Positions 1-17,813 of a DNA stretch of 64,000 bases are shown piece by piece. How positions within the stretch are numbered: position 1 is the stretch's first letter; every line of letters begins with the position of its first letter. The stretch comes from Capitulum mitella (Eukaryota > Arthropoda > Thecostraca > Pollicipedomorpha > Pollicipedidae), in assembly GCA_030062745.1 (NCBI GenBank), contig CP099843.1, positions 1,302,001 to 1,366,000 on the forward strand. The letters are read 5' to 3'. The position numbers and the translations under genes were made by a program. The notes below the pieces were generated by a model. The model saw nothing but the letters and a program-made list of their open reading frames with translations. It was not told the origin of the DNA and searched no databases.

Positions 1-80
1 GAGTGCATGCAGTTTTAAGTCTTCAGTTTGTTGTGTACCACCATGTGTTTTTCTGCGTTCCTTGACTGAAAGCTACTTAC

Positions 81-149
81 CTGAGGCCACAGTCTTTCAC
101 GCATTTCAAATTTGAACATGTAGGAATAATTACTATGTTGTTCACTGTC
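81..149 (-). CDS. candidate 69-nt internal exon, product unknown
   Basis: On the minus strand a run ending TTTTTCAG is followed by 69 open bases (23 codons) and then CAG|GTAAGT, a consensus splice donor. The encoded peptide (starts DSEQHSNYSYMF, ends RERLWPQ) is rich in aromatic and charged residues. I do not recognise the protein. Strong sites on both sides and an open frame make an exon of a minus-strand gene reaching beyond the left edge possible. It would be antisense to the PKA-C gene if that gene extends this far left. A chance pairing of splice-like motifs is the alternative. Confidence 0.25.
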
Positions 150-272
150 CTGAAAAACATGAAAACGCGTCGCTCATAAGGAAATCTCTGGTAAATTTTC
201 CATCCTCATTTTTGCCATTTTGTCACTCGTATTTTAAGATTGTCGGTTTTTTTGTCTGTTAAACCTAATCCA

Positions 273-530
273 GACGTAAATCTTGAGCTCAATATCGCTG
301 AGAGGGATTTAATCATCTCCCGGCATATCTCGGAAGTGATCGTCCAGTTCTGCTGCGAGACGGCTGAAGCGAATCCCTGTGATCTGATCTACAGTTTTGC
401 ATGCTTCAAGATCCGAGAGAACTTCAGTGGCGGTGTCATGAACCAAAAAGGGAGTTTTGTTTCCTGTTCATTGGTCGCCGTTGGACCGCATATTTTTGGT
501 AGAAGACTCGCAAGAATGAACGCAAATTGA
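273..530 (+). CDS. possible terminal exon with clustered cysteines, uncertain
   Basis: After an acceptor-like AATCCAG the frame stays open for about 85 codons to a TGA at 528-530. The first half reads like a folded protein and contains CCETAEANPCDLIYSFACF, a cysteine pattern loosely like the C-terminal part of PBP/GOBP-type odorant-binding proteins. The last 25 codons look unconstrained. No partner exon is visible. The resemblance rests on a few cysteines and is weak. Confidence 0.15.
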   Translation, partial: DVNLELNIAERDLIISRHISEVIVQFCCETAEANPCDLIYSFACFKIRENFSGGVMNQKGSFVSCSLVAVGPHIFGRRLARMNAN

Positions 531-2850
531 GCTCAAGAGTGGAAAACATACTTCTAATTGAAAAATACAAATTAGTTTGCAACGGCGGTACCAGGAACGA
601 AGAATGGGACGTTTGCCTTGATGGTTTGTAATGCATTAGGAATTATCTGTATGGGGGCGTAAATTTGGACTGCATACGCCGGAGTTCGGAGAGTCTGATA
701 TTATGCTGAGATGGTGCTAGGAATCGCAGCATGCATTAGTGGCATGGCCAGGAACCCAGTATGGGGGAAAGGGAGGGCAATGTTTGTTGCCGTCCTGCCT
801 AGGTGCTTTAGATGTTTATGTGGCCTAAAAGGAACTAAAAACTATTGTTGTGACTCAGCTTGCATATCTGTAGGAATAGGAACCACTAGTTCCTTGCCAG
901 GGGTCTGGAAAGGAGAGTAAAGGGATTTTTTTCTTGCGGAGTCACCACTCTTGTTAACAATGCTAAGAACGATATCGTGTTGCCTTGCGCGATATGGAGG
1001 CCTCAACTTGGGTTTCCTTGGGTCCCCCTGGCAATATGCACCTTAGGTTGTATGTTAGAAGACATTCTGCTCGTTAACTCGCAGACTAGTCCAAAGACGC
1101 CTTTGGAATCACATTATATGGACTTTTATGTGCTTGATATGCGTATGTATAGGTATACACCTATACCTATATATATATGTGTGTGAGTATGTGTCTGCGT
1201 GTGCATGTGCGTTTGCGTGTGCGTATGCGTGTGCGTGTGTGTAGATTAGTTAATTTGCCGAAAGTAATGTCTTCAGTACCCCCTGTTCCTTCCGTGGATT
1301 CGCCACCGGGTCCATAATATGTAACAGAAATGTCATAAGGCATGAAATGGGCAGACGCTTTGCAAAAAATGGTTACATGGCTCTCATGACATGGAATAGA
1401 GCGCGTCGAACGCTCGGCCTCGAAAGTGACGAAAAACGGCCGAATATCCCCCCCCCCACGCACACATACATACATACACACAGACTCATCCTGAACCCGC
1501 CTCTGATTCAGCTAAAATGTAATTTTTTCACAGTGCGAAAAACAGTGCCGGAAAAGGTCACCTAATTTTATGACTCGAACTCAAACCGCTCGGAAATGAC
1601 AGGTGGAAAATCTCAAGGAGCGAGGGGCTTATGAAGCAACCTCCCCAGCAGGAGTAGGGAAAACCAGTGGCAGAAATTAGTTCCTACCGGTTGCTGCCAG
1701 CCTTGATCTGAGCTGCAGGATGCCATAGGGTAGGATAGTGGGATTGGATACCCGTTGGTGATTTGGTGGCAATAAAGGAACGCCGTCTTCGCTGATATCT
1801 ACGCGAAAATCGGCAATCAGCGAAATCGTCAAATATTGGCTTGTGCCGTGGCCTGCGACCTGAACCATAATCTTGAGGTCCAAAAAATGTGAAATGTCTG
1901 AATTTTCGTCATCGAAGACTATTGGCTGTCGTCTGAATGGTCGGAATCGGTCCACTGGTGGCGTAGTGTCGGCACTGGCGGCTCAGGGTCCGGCCGCTGG
2001 GCGGGCCCGACTCGGACACAACTGCGGCCGGGTTTGGCGTTGGAATCGACTGTGATGGGGTTGTTCGCCTCTGAACGTTGTTGCGCGCCTGGACGGCGGT
2101 GCGTCGCGGTGAGCTGGCGCCGGATGTGGGCGTGCTGGCGCACGTGTGTGTTGGCCATCCGGAGCGCAGTAAATACTGGACGTCTGGTCGGCGGACGGCT
2201 GTCTGGAGCAGAGGTCCGCAGGCGTGGCGCGGCCATACTCCGCACTGAAACACAAACACCGCTGAGTGCGCACGTTTTGTGTTTCCTCTATCTTGTACTG
2301 CCGTGGTCTTTGATTCTGTACGATTGCGTTCTTTGTATGTAAGTTGTGGATACAGGTGCACTCTCAGTTTCACATTACGCCTATGGAGTTGCATAGAAAG
2401 AATCAGGCTCGAAGTGGCGTGCAAATAATTTTGGAAAAGGTCCGCAATGGTATACGGTTGTGTATTCCGCTGAGCTTACTGTCAACGTCTAACGCTGGTT
2501 TCCTGATTTTTTTGGGGGGATGGATAGTTTCCACGATAAACACTGGACGTTGATGAAACTTTGCGTGTGTCGATTTCTACCCAAGTACCGATTTTCGAAA
2601 AATGCTGGTCAGAATCGGACGACAAATTAGGCTGCTTTCTGTAGGCGCCGGATGGCATGGTAATGATATGGTAACGGTAATGGTTTGGAATGGCGACATA
2701 ACATGCTGAGGTTATGGAGGTATGACGTCACCCATCAGTGCTTGGCTCCGCCACCTTGCGGAGACAGGCTGACGCCGCGTCAGGTCATCCTGTCGGCTCT
2801 GCCGAAGTGGAGGGTAGTGCGTCATGACAAGCTCAGAAGCGACTTGGGAT
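531..2850. other. non-coding stretch left of the PKA-C exons
   Basis: No convincing gene. It contains a short purine/pyrimidine alternation (TATA then TGTG) near 1160-1240 and a GC-rich patch at about 1960-2240. A minus-strand open stretch at 1752-1918 (55 codons, weak acceptor CCAATAG, donor GTATCC) could be an exon, but I recognise no family. The stretch may be an intron of the PKA-C gene, whose upstream exons are not visible in this window. Confidence 0.4.
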
Positions 2851-2853
2851 TAC

Positions 2854-2978
2854 ACGCAGAAATGTATATATTAACAACGACTCAACGTTTCAGCCATAGG
2901 CCATCTTCAGGCGTGATCATTCTTGAAGATGACCTATGGCTGAAACGTTGAGTCTTTGTTACTATATACATTTTTGCG
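2854..2978. repeat. foldback inverted repeat, stem about 55 bp
   Basis: The left arm (about 2854-2909) and the right arm (about 2921-2978) are imperfect reverse complements separated by about 11 bases. The arms share CTCAACGTTTCAGCCATAGG and its complement. The size and structure fit a small foldback or MITE remnant. Transcribed RNA would form a long hairpin. Confidence 0.7.
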
Positions 2979-3162
2979 TGCAACTCCAAGCCCCTCCCGG
3001 TGTAAAGAATACTGTATGTTTTCACAGTCATGCCTAAAGCCGGGGAAACCGTACTGACCATGTTTGACTATTAAATGCTCAGAAGCCACAGTGGGACTTG
3101 AGGCTCCCAGCCGGGCCCTTGGACAGAAAATAAATGCCGGTGGCAAATTGCTCGGTAAAAAG

Positions 3163-3324
3163 ACCAGTAATGGCGGAATGTGTTTCGGCGGGGGGAGAGG
3201 GCGCCGGCTACTTCTCGAGCCATCTCTGTCCGTGCAACGCCAAAGAGTTAGTGTTAAATTTCGCCACTTGAAGGGGGGGTGGGGGTTGGGGTGCCCAGGT
3301 GCTCCCCCGTTCCGTCGCCTTTGA
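3163..3324 (+). repeat. dispersed direct repeat, copy 1
   Basis: This segment resembles 3970-4130 in the same orientation. Shared blocks include GGCGGAAYGTGTT, CCGGCTACTT.TCGAGC and GTTAATGTTAAATTTCGC, followed by a G-rich then C-rich tail. It is probably a fragment of an interspersed element of unknown class. Confidence 0.5.
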
Positions 3325-3969
3325 AGAAGATAACATAAACCAACCAGATAGTAAGCATCTTCCAAAACTGAAAATCCGGAGGTAAGATTAAGCGTCTAAG
3401 ATTGATATAAGCCGCTAAAATATCCATGTACGGATTCAAAATGAGGTTCGGGTAGCAGAGAAAAACAAGTAAAGAAGGTAATGCAATAAAGGAAGGTTAA
3501 GCCCATCTTTGCAAAAGAAATCCACTGTGGCACCACTAGAATTTGCACCGCATGTCCATACCCTCCAGGTTCACAAAGCCAAGTGACTTCCTCCGGAAGA
3601 CTAGGTGAGGTGAACTCGAAAGGTGTCGGCCAGTTAAGGACCGGAATTTGTCAGACCGTTCTTAAGTATTGTTTTACATTTAGGCAATATATAACTTGAA
3701 AAGTAAGCTATGCGTTGACTATCCAAGCAAATGTTTTAAGTTGAGTATGTAGAATATCTAAAAAATGAAATTACAGATTAATTTTGGCTTCGTTTGACTA
3801 ACTAAATCTGCGAAAGCAACACAAGTTTGGCGCAACCGACCTGTTTCCATCACTCGGCTACAGAAGAAAAGCCTTAACAGTCCAGTATATCTGGACTTGG
3901 TTCTATCGCTTGGGTTAGTTTTTTCTACACATTTCACAAAAAACCTAAGATGGACCACAGCGGAGGAAA

Positions 3970-4130
3970 TGAGAGCAGTAGGGGCGGAACGTGTTCTGGC
4001 AGTGGGATACCGGCTACTTTTCGAGCTATTTCGTTCCATGCAGCGTCCTAGGGTTAATGTTAAATTTCGCTAGTCAAGGGGTGCACGGTGCCCCGTGCCC
4101 TCCACCCCTCCCTCCCGGTCTGCCATCTTT
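3970..4130 (+). repeat. dispersed direct repeat, copy 2
   Basis: Diverged partner of the segment at 3163-3324, with the same block order. No open frame of note. Confidence 0.5.
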
Positions 4131-4729
4131 GATTGAGAGGCAGCAGTCACGCACGGGTGGTCGGGAGCCAGAGCAGGGGATGTCCGTCTTAATAATCCCA
4201 TCCCTTGCCTCGGCTAACGTTACCGTGCGTAAGCCCTGAACAGGCGCTGATAACGGGTAATCGGAAAAACGGCATGCGCTTCGCAGGGACCATAAAAACC
4301 ACCGAGCCGGAAGTTATCAGTAATACGGAAGAATTCGCTTGAAATTTGCGCTGTAAATCCATGAAACACGCACACACATACGCAGAGAGGCGCTCACGGC
4401 ATGTCCAACGCCACGACGCAAGTAACTCCGAAAGTAGTCATACTACTGACGCTGTCATGTCCCGCGTATCCCCATTTTTCTCGGTGCTTTCAGTAACTGG
4501 TTTCACGTCGATGAAGCTGCATATCGTCATTTCAGTTAAATTGCCGATTTCTAGAAAAGGCTGTCAAAATCCGACCAAAACCAAAGGTTCTTGTCGTAGG
4601 AGCCAGTGTTCTCAAAGTCAGTGCCACTGGGGATTTTCGATTAAAGGCGTTCGGATCTCCAACACGTCATCTTGTACATCACACCACCAGCTGGGCTGAC
4701 GGGCCCATTTTGTTGCTGAGTTTGATGCG

Positions 4730-4838
<109 letters not shown>

Positions 4839-5359
4839 TCGTACCCGAGTCCCAACTGTAGTCCATTGGTCGGAATTACAGAAGCGCGTGTCTTAGGGTA
4901 AATTATAAAGCAAATTATAGATACCCATGTTGTTTGCATTGAAAGTATTTTTAACGTCCAACTTGATAAACATGGGTGCTCTCGTGATTAGAGAAGCACG
5001 ATGGAACGGGAAAGCCGACAGGCGTGCGTCAATCTGCATGCCGTGGTTGTGATTACTTTCGGGCCATTTATTGCATGGCTGATGAATGCGTTAGGAAAAT
5101 TAAGACCATGTGCATTATATCGGATGACGCGAGCGGTAAACACGTTGCCAGCCGATGACCTGGACCTGGACAGGGCAGAGGGTCATGCATGGATGTATCT
5201 GTTTGTTTGTTATTTCCTCGTTTTCAGTTTTACGGAAAGTTGTTCGTTCTGGTGTCTTACCGCGCCCTGCTCCCGAATATCCGGAATCCTCGCCTTCACG
5301 CGTCGCATTGGCTGCCCGAAGCAGAGCGTTGAATTTCTGAGATGGACTTGCAGCGTGGT

Positions 5360-6070
5360 GTCTCCCGGTGGACGCAGCGCCAGCGTTACTCGCGGCGTTG
5401 TTGACGGAGGCAACAGGAGTCGCGGCCAGCAGGACGCTCCGTCAGGGCGCCTGCTCTTCGCCGGCGGCCGGCGGCGCAAAACGCGCCGCACCAGGCGCAG
5501 CTCAAAACAGCGAACTCAGCGCGCCGTCAGCGCCGCCGCCCGACACACGACCGGCGGCGCACGGGCGGCCTTGCGGTCCCAGCGGGCTCTGCTGACGTCA
5601 CCGGAGCTTGGGACGAAGGCGGCGCAGAATCCGGCCGTGATTGAACCGCCGGCCGCTATGCAGTGGGCCGGAGCGGCGCTCGGCCCGCACGCCTGGCGCC
5701 CAGTCGATTGCCGGCGGACGAGTCTCATTGGGATTCGGAGCACGGCTCGTGCCGCTAACGGCCCGGGCAATGGCCAGTCGGCGGCGAGTGTGAGCGACAG
5801 GCGCCGTCAGGTGGGGCCGTGGATTTTAACAAACGCGCTGGCGCCAGTCAGAATGGAGCGCCGGCGCCGGCCGCGGGCGGAACAGGCTCTGTGGGCCGGC
5901 CGCCTGGTGTCCGTCCGATGGTGTCCGGCCGCCCGACCGGCCCAGCCGGGCCCGGCCTGGTCGAGACCAGGCCAGCCACCCTGGCGGGCTTCTGCCGGGC
6001 TCCGGACTGCCAATCAGGCGGCGTTGGCCGGGCCGTGACGTGGTCACTGACGTCAGCTCCGCCGCACCGA
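5360..6070. other. GC- and CpG-rich island upstream of the visible PKA-C exons
   Basis: About 700 bases far richer in G+C and CpG than their surroundings. Long open frames exist in several phases on both strands, as expected from GC-rich DNA with few stops, and none resembles a known protein or the missing PKA N-terminus. It could be an unmethylated promoter or an alternative first-exon region. Confidence 0.4.
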
Positions 6071-6441
6071 ATGGGAAGTCGCATCTTGGGTGTTTTTTGG
6101 GGGCGGGAGGGGGCGCCAGCCGTTTTGTCTCGTGTGGCGTGGCGCTCGCGTTGGTTTTTGTGCACTTGAGTTCGATGCTGAGATGCTGCGCTGATGAGAC
6201 GGTTGGGGACATGATTGGCCCGGCCGCCTGGGTCAGCTTGTGCTGCCTCCTTCGCTTGGGTCACTAGGTCCAGGATCCTGGACCCGGTACATCTCTGGCA
6301 ACTGAGTGTTTTTTTTTTCAAGACGCACGTGCGCTGCTGTCAGGAACTAACCCCGAGCATGGACTTCGTGGCTTCCGTCCGTACGAGGAGTACTCTCGCC
6401 GTCGTAATCGTGTGCACCTGTGATCGATGGCTGGGCGCTAA

Positions 6442-11695
<5,254 letters not shown>

Positions 11696-12710
11696 CGGCT
11701 GCCCGCGCGCCGAGGCGGCCGAGACCGAACCAAGTGCCGTGTGGGTGCGTGTGGGCGTGTCCGGGTGTGTGCGTGGGCGTTAGTGCGCGGGTGCGGCTCC
11801 GTGCACGCGGGAGAGCCGGCGGCCGGCAGGAACCAGCCCGGATGGCCTCCGAGACGGCCCTAGTCAGCAGCGCCGGCCGCCCGGGCGCGCGCGTCGCCAC
11901 AGGACTGCTCCTCGGCCGGCAACAGAGGAGGACCTGCGTCGCGCTCGGCCGAGAGCGTGCCGGTCCCACCCGCCACCCCGATCGTTGTACTATTTTCAGT
12001 GTAATTGCTGGGTTTTATATTGGCGCCGTGCCGCCAGGCGTGCGGGGTGTCCTGGCGGCGCGGAGTCGGCGTGCGTGCGAGCGAGGCGATCGAAGCGGGA
12101 GCCAGAGAGCCAGACGGGGTGCCTGCGGACAGGCCGGACTGGGTTTATGCATCGTCTGCCCATGCCGCCATAGAGACTATATACAGTAATGTTGTACAAA
12201 CCCAGCAGCTGACCTAATCTCATTCGATTATTTCGTTATGTGATAGGGCCACGCGCTTGCGGCCTGAGGGCCAGCGGGCGCCGTAGCCGCCCGCCGGCTC
12301 GGTGGGCGGGTGCGGCAGTCGAGGCCGCCGCGTCGCCCGCAGTCGCACTCGACCTCGCGCGCCGCGTCGGCGGCGGGCCGGCCGGGCGCGCCGCTGGTGT
12401 GGTGTGCTGCCGGGGCGCGCGGCGCGCTGTGCCCGGCCCGGCCCTCTCTCCGTCTGTCCGTCCGCCTCTGTTGCCGACCCTCTCGATGGCTGTGTGTGTC
12501 TGTCGGGTGGCATCATATCCTGGCGGTCCCGGGCGCCCTCTCCCCCACAATGTCCTCGGATGCAGGGTTTGTTCTCTAGTGGACAATATGGGACGCGTCT
12601 ATATTCGTTCGTCAGTGTTCATTGTTTGTAGTTACAAGCTGCGTTCATATTTTGTGATTTTTCGTTGGAGATTTTCATTAATACATTAAAGTATATTGAG
12701 AATCCCGAGT
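11696..12710 (+). other. probable 3' UTR of PKA-C
   Basis: GC-rich sequence that becomes AT-rich after about 12560. An ATTAAA hexamer at 12685-12690 is a reasonable polyadenylation signal, about 1 kb after the stop. No other gene is seen. Confidence 0.45.
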
Positions 12711-14175
12711 CGGAGCTGGTTGCATTTTGTTTGTAGCAGTTGACCTGGAAAACGTTCGGGTGGAAGAGGTGAAGGTTTGAAGGTATGGAGGAGGTGAAGA
12801 TACGTCAAGGGTCGGAAAAAACCACAGACTCGCAAGCTCGCGAACCTTTAGCGAAAACACTGTCAGCAACCTTGGTGAATGTAGCAGTCTCTTAACGACA
12901 ATGCATTGAGATGATTTGATTCTTCACGACGATGCATCACTGAGATGGCAAATCATTGAGATGGTTTGGCTCTCGACGATGGATTGAGACGATCTGCCTG
13001 TCAGGTTGAATGGGCCCCTCTGCTTCCGCCCTCAGGCATCCATTTTAGCTGCATTCCAACACTCATTTTCCTTCCACTCCTTTTAACGCTATTTAATGGC
13101 CCAGTGTTTCGCCTTCTGTGAGCACCAGTTTTAAAATCTTTGTGCTTTTGAAGCAACCACTCCGATTTTCCAAAAATACAGCCGCGAACTTCATATTTAC
13201 TAGTGTGCTCTCGTCCTCACACAGACAATGACTACAGTTGTTGCACCGATCTCCCCCGGACGGAGTTTCTCAAACTAATCGGACGCCACCCACCCAGCTC
13301 CGGAAATTAAGGATATGGGATGTTATGAACTCTGGACAACACAGCCCTTTTGCAGTACTATTATGACCTATTTTTTATTTTCTTTGGATGCTTTGTGAGG
13401 GTGCTTTGGAATCACAGCTAGCATTAAACAGTGTTCAGGAGCGCAGGAACTTCTCCACAGTTCGGGGTGGGCAAGGAGCATTTGGGTCATTCATTTCCAG
13501 TCAACGTCCATGGGGCCAAGGTTGCCAGCTAAGAAAGAATTGGGGGCATTTACCCCCTGACCCCCCGCTTCCCGCTTCCCTGACAGTGGGTGTTGCACGG
13601 ACCCTGAATTTTGATCCCTACACCCGACCGTGTAAAGGCAGGTTAGCGGCGTTATTTTCAGACGAAATTTTAACGTACTAACAGGAACGGCACGACCACA
13701 CGTTAGCATGTGTGTTTTTAGGGCAGCTGCCAAGTAGCCTGTGGAAGAAGTTACGATCGTCAAGGTTTCTCGAACCAACCTTGCCAAGGTGGAGAACAAT
13801 GGCAGTGCCACGTATTAAGTATCCCGTATTCAGGACAGCTGGGCAAACGACGTTTTGCGTTTTTTTGTTTCCATGCGTCCATATTGGGATGATGTTCAAC
13901 TTTCCCGAGCTAGGGAGACAGCTTCTCCCGCTGCCTATTGGAATTTACAGCTTTGGATTCTACGATCATGTTTTCTCTTTGGCCAAGAAACGTAGGCCCA
14001 TCCAAAATATGGGGACGGGGGTGAAATGTTTTTTTCCTGCCGTAGTGCAAATGTGAAATTTCCCAAAACGGGAGACATGACACCCCTCCTCCCTTCTGTT
14101 CCTACGTCTTAGGTTTTGGATATTACTTACCTTGGAAGTTACGAACTCCTGGCATCGCGAGCGGTGTATAATGGT
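12711..14175. other. intergenic stretch
   Basis: No gene recognised. Short degenerate direct repeats of GAGATGGTTTGGCTCTCGAC type lie near 12900-13000, and a C-rich segment (CCCCCTGACCCCCC) near 13550. Confidence 0.4.
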
Positions 14176-14177
14176 CA

Positions 14178-14450
14178 CCGAGCAAATGTACGTCAAGCAG
14201 ACGCACGGATGGATATAAACAAGCAAATGGACGTGCGCAAATGTACGTCCGGCAAATGTACGTATGGCAAATGTATGTATGCGTAGACATACGTAGGCGA
14301 CAATGAACGCAAACGCAAATGTGCGCAAGACAAATGCACGTTTGCACAGGGCTACATGCAGGTGCGTAAATGCAAGCGTACTCAGGACAGATGCGCGTAA
14401 AGGCAAATGCACGTGTGTCCAGAAGTACGTACGTGGTAACCGCGTAAACG
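14178..14450. repeat. degenerate short-unit array (GCAAATGTACGT type)
   Basis: Many imperfect copies of a roughly 14-18-base unit with core CAAATGTACGT, drifting to CAAATGCACGT and GTAAATGCAAGC. Spacing is irregular, typical of an old simple satellite. Confidence 0.8.
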
Positions 14451-17150
14451 CAAAACACGCACACATTATAAAAGATAGCACACATTCATAAAACTGGTTT
14501 TAGGTTTGCCGCAGCATTATTGGTACGTAAATGATTCGTTGGGCTGACATCTGTAGAAATTTTCTTTAAAAACTGATGCAACACATCTTCCCTCGTCTTC
14601 CGCATCAAACATGCGGCTCTGCATGTAGTGTCGTGTGGTTATGACCAGACACTTCCAAGTTTTCAGTGTACAAAGTAGTAAACTTTTGTTAGATTAGTCT
14701 TGGGCAAAGCTGTAGAAATCGCAGATAAACGGCCACTTCGGCAGTAAGGTCCTGGTAAAACGGTGGCGTCGATTGTGTTAACCCGACGCCGCCTGTGGTC
14801 TCCCGCCATCCGCAACAGCCTGGGGGTTCAAATCGAACCCCTCGCATCTCAAGAATTAAGAGTGCACTCTAAATGATTTTAACGGCACTCAATACGGCGT
14901 ATCTTTGTCTTCCCACGATGCGAAAGCTGACGTCTTGCGTTGAACTGTGACGTCACAGTTCTGTCACGACAGGTCAAGACAATGCCAGAATTTGAGGCCG
15001 AAAATGTGCGATGTTTTTAATCAGATCTAGCAAATGTATCAGTTCAGCGAAAACTTGAAATCGGCATCAAACGAAAGATTACAGATAAGCGTAGTTAGTG
15101 CAATGTAATACGTACAATAAACGCTGTCCTGAAGTAGCCTGGGAGTCTTAAAACTTCCGGTTTTGAGGTTATGGCCCGACTGTGTGGCAGTGACCGCAAG
15201 ATTGAACACAGCTATAGGGATGTTCTGTCCGTTCCTCTGCTTTTAAACTCGTTTCTCGACCTTCCGCCTGGTGTTCACACACTTGGGGCTCCTAACCCCA
15301 CTTGGTTGTCAAGATAAGTCATTTTTCACAAGGAACAACTGCTCATTCAACAGCAGCTGACCAAAAGAAACAGAGTAGCGTGCCAGCGAACGAGGTACTG
15401 GACCATAAAGAGGTAAAACCCGTACCGTGAGGAGTGTTATCCTAACTAAAACCTTCGCCTATCAAAGAAGTACAGAAATCCTGTGAGACAGAAGACAGTC
15501 TTTACCCATTCTGGCCAAAGCCAAAATGGAATATAGCAGTGCTTTTACATAGTTATCGGCGAGCAGCGTCCGCTCGAAACCGTCGGCGACCGTAGACAGC
15601 AAGGCAATGTCTTGCAATGTCTTGACAACGTTTTAGCGCGGCAATGTCGCTCAGTCGAGGCTTCTTTCCATGACCGGAGGGGACGTTTATATCTCGGCAC
15701 ACCGCACCGGTAGGAGTGTCGGGCGGTTCCTGGTCCGACCGGTGGGTCGACTCTGTCGGCAGCGAAGGCGTGGCGGGCTCGGCGGCCGCGGCTGCGCAGC
15801 GTGGCTGGGCCGGCGGCTGTGCGACGCAGCGGCGGCGGATGGCGGCCCGAATGAGATGGCAGTTCGCTACTTGATGACTGGCTGCGACGGCGGCGAATGG
15901 TGACCTTGAATGAGACGGCGGTGCCCTTTTTGCACCGCACCGGCCCATTATGCATAGTCAGAAGCGTGTCGGGCGGTTTCCGGCCCGACCGGTGGGGCGG
16001 CTCTTTCGGCTGCGTGAGTGACGGGCTCTGCCGCAGCGGCTGAGCGGCGCGGCCTAGACGCTTGTGCGACGCGGCCTGGCCCGGATTTCCTGCGAACGAT
16101 GTTCGAGCCTACAACGGTTGCCGTGCCTAGTCTGCCTAGCGTCCCGCCGTCGAGAGGAACATTGCCCACACAGCCCACGGACAGCCCAAACTCGAAGCCA
16201 CTTCAAAATCGCCCAAACGTGTGACGTTGTCAACACACTCAAACGTGGGTGCATGTTGACTAAATGAGCTCACTAACACCATCAGACGTCCATCGCATCC
16301 TTTACTCTGCATTCTAGAGGATGAAAAACCACGACAAAAATATCACGACTACAAATGTATCTTAAACCACAACAAACAGGCATTCAAAATGTCTGTCTTG
16401 TGTCGTAGGCCCAAAAATACCGCATTTAGAACATTTGCCCTATAACTTTTTGAGTTATTGCGAAAAAGCCGTTTTACCTTCTGCTGTATTTTTCATTCAA
16501 TATGACATTCGACCCGACGGAACCGATTTCGGCGGACCCCTTTGATTTCGCCAATTTCGTCTGTATTTGTGCCCGAAACTGCAATATACATGAAACCACC
16601 CCCAGAACTCCTTCGCATTGATATAAACGCGATCAAATTGGGTTTCGCACAATATATGTGAAAACCGCTGAAAACCATATTTCTCAATTTTCTTCTGAAC
16701 CGGGTCAAATAGGTACTCAAAATGCTCGTCTTGTGACGCTGAGTCCAAAAATACCATATTAACGGCATGTGGCTAGTAACTTTTCGAGTTATTGCGAAAG
16801 GAATTAGTTTTTCTACGCTATGCTGTATTTCCCATCGGATTTAAGCTCTTGGGCCTCTGCCAAAACAGCGAGGCGTGGAATGGCGCATTGGGCGCATTCG
16901 TAGCTTTGAGACGGATCTGAGGCGGAGCTAGACGGAGCAGAACAAAAACAACGGCGCCACAGGACATAAATGCCCTGCCACGGAACACACAGCGAAATGC
17001 ACGCGACGTAGGGGTGTTAAAAGAAGGGTTGGGTGCTGGCGAGTGAGTGAAAAAAGAGGATCATTTCTACGAAAGCAAGTGAGATCGCAGAAGACGACGT
17101 TTATAAAACGTTCAGGTGAAATGGAAATGGGCCAGTTGACGGTGGCATCT
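14451..17150. other. intergenic stretch, CpG-containing
   Basis: No gene recognised. GGGGGTTCAAATCGAACCCC near 14823 resembles a tRNA T-arm/B-box but lacks a convincing A-box or cloverleaf. Segments near 15670-15770 and 15960-16060 share TGTCGGGCGGTT.C.GG.CCGACCGGTGGG and so are diverged direct repeats. The segments 16370-16500 and 16710-16830 share TTTTTGAGTTATTGCGAAA-like and AAATACC blocks. Confidence 0.4.
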
Positions 17151-17594
17151 TATAATCAGCTTTGCTTGTGATGTGTAAGGGCAGATCCAGGCCATGTGCT
17201 GAGGTGGGGGTTAGGGGGTGGAAGAGTGGCAAATCTTCATGCATGTAGGATTACCCACTCTCATCCCCAGGTGTTGATCTCTCCCCGGATCTCATGCACG
17301 TTTCACTATTTTCAGAATTCAGCATGTATTAAACAAATGTATGGAAAGTAAAATTTGCAGTTTTCCATTCTATTTCCAAGGGGATGGAAGGCACATTGGC
17401 CCATTTCCCAACAAAAGGGCTCTGTGGCCCAGATGGTCTTGGATCCAGGCACATACACAAAGGGGGGGGCAACCATGGCCCCTGGGGCTGAGCTATTTAC
17501 ACTAGGTATTTAGTGATCTGGGAGGAATGTGGGAAAGTGATCATATAAATGCTACAGAGCAAACTTTGTTTTCCCTTGCATTAAATAGGTTAAT

Positions 17595-17813
17595 TGAGGC
17601 ACATTGCCAGGATTTTCCTTGGGGGGGGGACAAATGTCAAATTTTGTGGTATGCCACAAGCATATGACAAAATTTACAAGTAAAGGCAACAGTTTTAGGC
17701 AATTTATCTCATATTTGATGCACAGGAAAACACAAAATGTTTGTTTTTGCAGCATATATATGATCACTATTACATATTCATGCAAAATCTCCATGTATCT
17801 AGTGTAGACCTCT
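17595..17813 (-). repeat. interspersed repeat, inverted copy 1
   Basis: Reverse complement of 19704-19916 over about 215 bases. Shared blocks include CACAAAATGTTTGTTTTTGC and AGGATTTTCCT. The opposed open frames encode related peptides (ILHEYVIVIIYMLQKQTFCV). With no longer frame, this more likely reflects shared ancestry of a repeat than a protein. Confidence 0.8.

Noticed and set aside
1677-1955. 92-codon minus-strand open frame as a complete small gene
   Set aside because: Central part looks protein-like but no family is recognised, splice sites are weak and the last codons look random.
5001-6038. 345-codon plus-strand open frame in the GC-rich island
   Set aside because: Low-complexity translation, no match to the missing PKA N-terminal exons, and several equally long frames overlap.
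14790-14860. tRNA gene near the GGGGGTTCAAATCGAACCCC block
   Set aside because: Only a B-box-like hairpin is present. No A-box at the right distance and no acceptor stem could be paired.
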